From Luzula sylvatica (taxonomy: Eukaryota; Streptophyta; Magnoliopsida; Poales; Juncaceae), in the NCBI GenBank assembly GCA_946800325.1, contig CAMPEJ010000011.1:310001-374000 (forward strand): a stretch of 64,000 bases of DNA, in the 5' to 3' direction. Under the pieces are notes generated by a model that was not told the DNA's origin, searched no databases, and saw only the letters and a list, made by a program, of their open reading frames with translations. The position numbers and the translations under genes were made by a program. Positions within the stretch are counted from its first letter, which is position 1. Every line of letters starts with the position of its first letter. Positions 52,678 through 61,064 of this stretch are shown here, one piece after another.

Positions 52678-53423
52678 TTTTCGATTTAAAACAATCTGTT
52701 TATGCTTTGTGGAGTTCAAATAACGTATTTTGAGATCATTTGAATCGTATCTTTTACCACATAACATTTCACCAAAATTTACAAACACTAAGAAAGTTTG
52801 TTTTTCGATACAAAACAATCTGTTTATGCTTTGGGAAGTTCAAATAACGTATTTTGAGATCATTTGAATCGTATCTTTTACCACATAACATTTCACCAAA
52901 ATTTACAAACACTAAGAAAGTTTGTTTTTCGATTCAAAACAATTTGTTTATGCTTTGGGGAGTTCAAATAACGTATTTTGAGATCATTTGAATCGTATCT
53001 TTTACCACATAATATTTCACCAAAATTTACAAACACTAAGAAAGTTTGTTTTTCGATTCAAAACAATTTGTTTATGCTTTGCGGAGTTCAAATAACGTAT
53101 TTTGAGATCATTTGAATCGTATCTTTTACCACATAACATTTCACCAAAATTTACAAACACTATGAAAGTTTGTTTTTCGATTCAAAACAATTTGTTTATG
53201 CTTTGGGGAGTTCAAATAACGTATTTTGAGATCATTGGAATGGTATCTTTTACTACATAACATTTAACCAAAATTTACAAACACTAAGAAAGTTTGTTTT
53301 TCGATTTAAAACAATCTGTTTATGCTTTGGGGAGTTCAAATAACGTATTTTGAGATCATTTGAATCGTATCTTTTACCACATAACATTTCACCAAAATTT
53401 ACAAACACTAAGAAAGTTTGTTT
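52678..53423. repeat. 7-monomer HOR unit, copy 2 (6 of 7 monomers)
   Basis: Repeats the previous unit at +868 (tatgaaag at 53161, gaatggtat at 53241), with a private gtggag near 52708. After the tttaaaac monomer near 53,300 the order switches from gatac/gggaag to a gtatat/ttttacc monomer and rejoins the common region II order. Confidence 0.84.
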
Positions 53424-54649
53424 TTCGATTCAAAACAATCTGTTTATGCTTTGGGGAGTTCAAATAACGTATTTTGAGATCATTTGAATCGTATATTTTA
53501 CCACATAACATTTTACCAAAATTTACAAACACTAAGAAAGTTTGTTTTTCGATTCAAAACAATTTGTTTATACTTTGGGGAGTTCAAATAACGTATTTTG
53601 AGATCATTTGAATCGTATCTTTTACCACATAACATTTCACCCAAATTTACAAACACTAAGTAAGTTTGTTTTTCGATTCAAAACAATCTGTTTATGCTTT
53701 GGGGAGTTCAAATAACATATTTTTAGATCATTCGAATCGTATCTTTTACCACATAACATTTCACCAAAATTTACAAACACTAAGAAAGTTTGTTTTTCGA
53801 TTCAAAACAATCTGTTTATGCTTTGGGGAGTTCAAATAACGTATTTTGAGATCATTTGAATCGTATCTTTTACCACATAACATTTTACCAAAATTTACAA
53901 ACACTAAGAAAGTTTGTTTTTCGATTCAAAACAATTTGTTTATGCTTTGGGGAGTTCAAATAACGTATTTTGAGATCATTGGAATCGTATCTTTTACTAC
54001 ATAACATTTCACCAAAATTTACAAACACTACGAAAGTTTGGTTTTCGATTCAAAACAATTTGTTTATGCTTTGAGGAGTTCAAATAACCTATTTTTAGAT
54101 CATTCGAATCGTATCTTTTACCACATAACATTTCACCAAAATTTACAAACACTAAGAAAGTTTGTTTTTCGATTTAAAACAATCTGTTTATGCTTTCGGG
54201 AGTTCAAATAACGTATTTTGAGATCATTTGAATCGTATCTTTTACCACATAATATTTCACCAAAATTTACAAACACTAAGAAAGTTTGTTTTTCGATTCA
54301 AAACAATCTGTTTATGCTTTGGGGAGTTCAAATAACGTATTTTGAGATCATTTGAATCGTATATTTTACCACATAACATTTCACCAAAATTTACAAACAC
54401 TAAGAAAGTTTGTTTTTCGATTCAAAACAATTTGTTTATGCTTTGCGGAGTTCAAATAACGTATTTTGAGATCATTTGAATCGTATCTTTTACTACATAA
54501 CATTTCACCAAAATTTACAAACACTAAGAAAGTTTGTTTTTCGATCCAAAACAATTTGTTTATGCTTTGGGGAGTTCAAATAACATATTTTTAGATCATT
54601 CGAATCGTATCTTTTACCACATAACATTTCACCAAAATTTACAAACACT
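53424..54649. repeat. Satellite stretch containing cassette copy e
   Basis: Order: gtatat/ttttacc; cacccaaat with tatacttt and agtaag (private, 53571 and 53660); the cassette; a gcggag monomer with tactac; and a cgatcc-A-type. No tandem unit. Confidence 0.72.
53680..54423. repeat. Six-monomer cassette, copy e
   Basis: Same order as at 18,334; the C-type monomer has a private gaggag in the G-run (near 54074). Confidence 0.8.
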
Positions 54650-57600
54650 AAGAAAGTTTGTTTTTCGATTCAAAACAATCTGTTTATGCTTTGGGGAGTT
54701 CAAATAACGTATTTTGAGATCATTTGAATCGTATCTTTTACCACATAACATTTTACCAAAATTTACAAACACTAAGAAAGTTTGTTTTTCGATTCAAAAC
54801 AATTTGTTTATGCTTTGCGGAGTTCAAATAACGTATTTTGAGATCATTTGAATCGTATCTTTTACCACATAACATTTCACCAAAATTTACAAACACTAAG
54901 AAAGTTTGTTTTTCGATTCAAAACAATATGTTTATGCTTTGGGGAGTTCAAATAACGTATTTTGAGATCATTTGAATCGTATCTTTTACCACATAACATT
55001 TCACCAAAATTTACAAACACTAAGAAAGTTTGTTTTTCGATTCAAAACAATTTGTTTATTCTTTGGGGAGTTCAAATAACGTATTTTGAGATCATTGGAA
55101 TCGTATCTTTTACTACATAACATTTCACCAAAATTTACAAACACTAAGAAAGTTTGTTTTTCGATTTAAAACAATCTGTTTATGCTTTGGGGAGTTCAAA
55201 TAACGTATTTTGAGATCATTTGAATCGTATCTTTTACCACATAACATTTCACCAAAATTTACAAACACTAAGAAAGTTTGTTTTTCGATTCAAAACAATC
55301 TGTTTATGCTTTGGGGAGTTCAAATAACGTATTTTGAGATCATTTGAATCGTATATTTTACCACATAACATTTTACCAAAATTTACAAACACTAAGAAAG
55401 TTTGTTTTTCGATTCAAAACAATTTGTTTATGCTTTGGGGAGTTCAAATAACGTATTTTGAGATCATTTGAATCGTATCTTTTACCACATAACATTTCAC
55501 CCAAATTTACAACCACTAAGAAAGTTTGTTTTTCGATTCAAAACAATCTGTTTATGCTTTGGGGAGTTCAAATAACGTATTTTGAGATCATTTGAATCGT
55601 ATCTTTTACTACATAACATTTCACCAAAATTTACAAACACTAAGAAAGTTTGTTTTTCGATCCAAAACAATTTGTTTATGCTTTGGGGAGTTCAAATAAC
55701 ATATTTTTAGATCATTCGAATCGTATCTTTTACCACATAACATTTCACCAAAATTTACAAACACTAAGAAAGTTTGTTTTTCGATTCAAAACAATCTGTT
55801 TATGCTTTGGGGAGTTCAAATAACGTATTTTGAGATCATTTGAATCGTATCTTTTACCACATAACATTTTACCAAAATTTACAAACACTAAGAAAGTTTG
55901 TTTTTCGATTCAAAACAATTTGTTTATGCTTTGCGGAGTTCAAATAACGTATTTTGAGATCATTTGAATCGTATCTTTTACCACATAACATTTCACCAAA
56001 ATTTACAAACACTAAGAAAGTTTGTTTTTCGATTCAAAACAATCTGTTTATGCTTTGGGGAGTTCAAATAACGTATTTTGAGATCATTTGAATCGTATCT
56101 TTTACCACATAACATTTCACCAAAATTTACAAACACTAAGAAAGTTTGTTTTTCGATTCAAAACAATTTGTTTATGCTTTGGGGAGTTCAAATAACGTAT
56201 TTTGAGATCATTGGAATCGTATCTTTTACTACATAACATTTCACCAAAATTTACAAACACTAAGAAAGTTTGTTTTTCGATTTAAAACAATCTGTTTATG
56301 CTTTGGGGAGTTCAAATAACGTATTTTGAGATCATTTGAATCGTATCTTTTACCACATAACATTTCACCAAAATTTACAAACACTAAGAAAGTTTGTTTT
56401 TCGATTCAAAACAATCTGTTTATGCTTTGGGGAGTTCAAATAACGTATTTTGAGATCATTTGAATCGTATATTTTACAACATAACATTTTACCAAAATTT
56501 ACAAACACTAAGATAGTTTGTTTTTCGATTCAAAACAATTTGTTTATGCTTTGGGGAGTTCAAATAACGTATTTTGAGATCATTTGAATCGTATCTTTTA
56601 CCACATAACATTTCACCCAAATTTACAACCACTAAGAAAGTTTGTTTTTCGATTCAAAACAATCTGTTTATGCTTTGGGGAGTTCAAATAACGTATTTTG
56701 AGATCATTTGAATCGTATCTTTTACTACATAACATTTCACCAAAATTTACAAACACTAAGAAAGTTTGTTTTTCGATCCAAAACAATTTGTTTATGCTCT
56801 GGGGAGTTCAAATAACATATTTATAGATCATTCGAATCGTATCTTTTACCACATAACATTTCACCAAAATTTACAAACACTAAGAAAGTTTGTTTTTCGA
56901 TTCAAAACAATCTGTTTATGCTTTGGGGAGTTCAAATAACGTATTTTGAGATCATTTGAATCGTATCTTTTACCACATAACATTTTACCAAAATTTACAA
57001 ACACTAAGAAAGTTTGTTTTTCGATTCAAAACAATTTGTTTATGCTTTGCGGAGTTCAAATAACGTATTTTGAGATCATTTGAATCGTATCTTTTACCAC
57101 ATAACATTTCACCAAAATTTACAAACACTAAGAAAGTTTGTTTTTCGATTCAAAACAATTTGTTTATGCTTTGGGGAGTTCAAATAACGTATTTTGAGAT
57201 CATTGGAATCGTATCTTTTACTACATAACATTTCACCAAAATTTACAAACACTAAGAAAGTTTGTTTTTCGATTTAAAACAATCTGTTTATGCTTTGGGG
57301 AGTTCAAATAACGTATTTTGAGATCATTTGAATCGTATCTTTTACCACATAACATTTCACCAAAATTTACAAACACTAAGAAAGTTTGTTTTTCGATACA
57401 AAACAATCTGTTTATGCTTTGGGAAGTTCAAATAACGTATTTTGAGATCATTTGAATCGTATCTTTTACCACAAAACATTTCACCAAAATTTACAAACAC
57501 TAAGAAAGTTTGTTTTTCTATTCAAAACAATCTGTTTATGCTTTGGGGAGTTCAAATAACGTATTTTGAGATCATTTGAATCGTATCTTTTACCACATAA

Positions 57601-57873
57601 CATTTCACCAAAATTTACAAACACTAAGAAAGTTTGTTTTTCGATTCAAAACAATTTGTTTATGCTTTGGGGAGTTCAAATAACGTATTTTGAGATCATT
57701 TGAATCATATCTTTTACCACATAATATTTCACCAAAATTTACAAACACTAAGAAAGTTTGTTTTTCGACTCAAAACAATTTGTTTATGCTTTGCGGAGTT
57801 CAAATAACGTATTTTGAGATCATTTGAATCGTATCTTTTACCACATAATATTTCACCAAAATTTACAAACACT
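54650..57873. repeat. 26-monomer HOR of region IV, copy 1 (3,224 bp)
   Basis: Markers: gcggag (54817), caatatg (54921), W-type, tttaaaac, gtatat, acaaccac (55511), cgatcc-A-type, then a near repeat of these with acaaccac at 56627. Next come gctctgggg with tttatagatc (56797-56825), gcggag, W-type, gatac/gggaag with accacaaaac, ctattc, gaatcatat (57705) and cgactc (57766). All recur at +3,224 = 26 x 124, with no length variants. An internal 9-monomer (1,116-bp) duplication accounts for the paired acaaccac and gcggag markers (54817/55933). One private change, ttattcttt near 55059, was noticed. Confidence 0.9.
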
Positions 57874-60800
57874 AAGAAAGTTTGTTTTTCGATTCAAAAC
57901 AATCTGTTTATGCTTTGGGGAGTTCAAATAACGTATTTTGAGATCATTTGAATCGTATCTTTTACCACATAACATTTTACCAAAATTTACAAACACTAAG
58001 AAAGTTTGTTTTTCGATTCAAAACAATTTGTTTATGCTTTGCGGAGTTCAAATAACGTATTTTGAGATCATTTGAATCGTATCTTTTACCACATAACATT
58101 TCACCAAAATTTACAAACACTAAGAAAGTTTGTTTTTCGATTCAAAACAATATGTTTATGCTTTGGGGAGTTCAAATAACGTATTTTGAGATCATTTGAA
58201 TCGTATCTTTTACCACATAACATTTCACCAAAATTTACAAACACTAAGAAAGTTTGTTTTTCGATTCAAAACAATTTGTTTATGCTTTGGGGAGTTCAAA
58301 TAACGTATTTTGAGATCATTGGAATCGTATCTTTTACTACATAACATTTCACCAAAATTTACAAACACTAAGAAAGTTTGTTTTTCGATTTAAAACAATC
58401 TGTTTATGCTTTGGGGAGTTCAAATAACGTATTTTGAGATCATTTGAATCGTATCTTTTACCACATAACATTTCACCAAAATTTACAAACACTAAGAAAG
58501 TTTGTTTTTCGATTCAAAACAATCTGTTTATGCTTTGGGGAGTTCAAATAACGTATTTTGAGATCATTTGAATCGTATATTTTACCACATAACATTTTAC
58601 CAAAATTTACAAACACTAAGAAAGTTTGTTTTTCGATTCAAAACAATTTGTTTATGCTTTGGGGAGTTCAAATAACGTATTTTGAGATCATTTGAATCGT
58701 ATCTTTTACCACATAACATTTCACCCAAATTTACAACCACTAAGAAAGTTTGTTTTTCGATTCAAAACAATCTGTTTATGCTTTGGGGAGTTCAAATAAC
58801 GTATTTTGAGATCATTTGAATCGTATCTTTTACTACATAACATTTCACCAAAATTTACAAACACTAAGAAAGTTTGTTTTTCGATCCAAAACAATTTGTT
58901 TATGCTTTGGGGAGTTCAAATAACATATTTTTAGATCATTCGAATCGTATCTTTTACCACATAACATTTCACCAAAATTTACAAACACTAAGAAAGTTTG
59001 TTTTTCGATTCAAAACAATCTGTTTATGCTTTGGGGAGTTCAAATAACGTATTTTGAGATCATTTGAATCGTATCTTTTACCACATAACATTTTACCAAA
59101 ATTTACAAACACTAAGAAAGTTTGTTTTTCGATTCAAAACAATTTGTTTATGCTTTGCGGAGTTCAAATAACGTATTTTGAGATCATTTGAATCGTATCT
59201 TTTACCACATAACATTTCACCAAAATTTACAAACACTAAGAAAGTTTGTTTTTCGATTCAAAACAATCTGTTTATGCTTTGGGGAGTTCAAATAACGTAT
59301 TTTGAGATCATTTGAATCGTATCTTTTACCACATAACATTTCACCAAAATTTACAAACACTAAGAAAGTTTGTTTTTCGATTCAAAACAATTTGTTTATG
59401 CTTTGGGGAGTTCAAATAACGTATTTTGAGATCATTGGAATCGTATCTTTTACTACATAACATTTCACCAAAATTTACAAACACTAAGAAAGTTTGTTTT
59501 TCGATTTAAAACAATCTGTTTATGCTTTGGGGAGTTCAAATAACGTATTTTGAGATCATTTGAATCGTATCTTTTACCACATAACATTTCACCAAAATTT
59601 ACAAACACTAAGAAAGTTTGTTTTTCGATTCAAAACAATCTGTTTATGCTTTGGGGAGTTCAAATAACGTATTTTGAGATCATTTGAATCGTATATTTTA
59701 CAACATAACATTTTACCAAAATTTACAAACACTAAGATAGTTTGTTTTTCGATTCAAAACAATTTGTTTATGCTTTGGGGAGTTCAAATAACGTATTTTG
59801 AGATCATTTGAATCGTATCTTTTACCACATAACATTTCACCCAAATTTACAACCACTAAGAAAGTTTGTTTTTCGATTCAAAACAATCTGTTTATGCTTT
59901 GGGGAGTTCAAATAACGTATTTTGAGATCATTTGAATCGTATCTTTTACTACATAACATTTCACCAAAATTTACAAACACTAAGAAAGTTTGTTTTTCGA
60001 TCCAAAACAATTTGTTTATGCTCTGGGGAGTTCAAATAACATATTTATAGATCATTCGAATCGTATCTTTTACCACATAACATTTCACCAAAATTTACAA
60101 ACACTAAGAAAGTTTGTTTTTCGATTCAAAACAATCTGTTTATGCTTTGGGGAGTTCAAATAACGTATTTTGAGATCATTTGAATCGTATCTTTTACCAC
60201 ATAACATTTTACCAAAATTTACAAACACTAAGAAAGTTTGTTTTTCGATTCAAAACAATTTGTTTATGCTTTGCGGAGTTCAAATAACGTATTTTGAGAT
60301 CATTTGAATCGTATCTTTTACCACATAACATTTCACCAAAATTTACAAACACTAAGAAAGTTTGTTTTTCGATTCAAAACAATTTGTTTATGCTTTGGGG
60401 AGTTCAAATAACGTATTTTGAGATCATTGGAATCGTATCTTTTACTACATAACATTTCACCAAAATTTACAAACACTAAGAAAGTTTGTTTTTCGATTTA
60501 AAACAATCTGTTTATGCTTTGGGGAGTTCAAATAACGTATTTTGAGATCATTTGAATCGTATCTTTTACCACATAACATTTCACCAAAATTTACAAACAC
60601 TAAGAAAGTTTGTTTTTCGATACAAAACAATCTGTTTATGCTTTGGGAAGTTCAAATAACGTATTTTGAGATCATTTGAATCGTATCTTTTACCACAAAA
60701 CATTTCACCAAAATTTACAAACACTAAGAAAGTTTGTTTTTCTATTCAAAACAATCTGTTTATGCTTTGGGGAGTTCAAATAACGTATTTTGAGATCATT

Positions 60801-61064
60801 TGAATCGTATCTTTTACCACATAACATTTCACCAAAATTTACAAACACTAAGAAAGTTTGTTTTTCGATTCAAAACAATTTGTTTATGCTTTGGGGAGTT
60901 CAAATAACGTATTTTGAGATCATTTGAATCATATCTTTTACCACATAATATTTCACCAAAATTTACAAACACTAAGAAAGTTTGTTTTTCGACTCAAAAC
61001 AATTTGTTTATGCTTTGCGGAGTTCAAATAACGTATTTTGAGATCATTTGAATCGTATCTTTTA
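57874..61064. repeat. 26-monomer HOR of region IV, copy 2
   Basis: Repeats 54650-57840 at exactly +3,224: caatatg 58145, acaaccac 58735 and 59851, gctctgggg 60015, gaatcatat near 60929, cgactc 60990. Only one or two substitutions were seen over 3.2 kb, so this is among the youngest events in the window. The nested 9-mer duplication was already present when the block was copied. The joint lies in the monomer near 57,846, where ataatattt replaces ataacattt. Confidence 0.9.
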
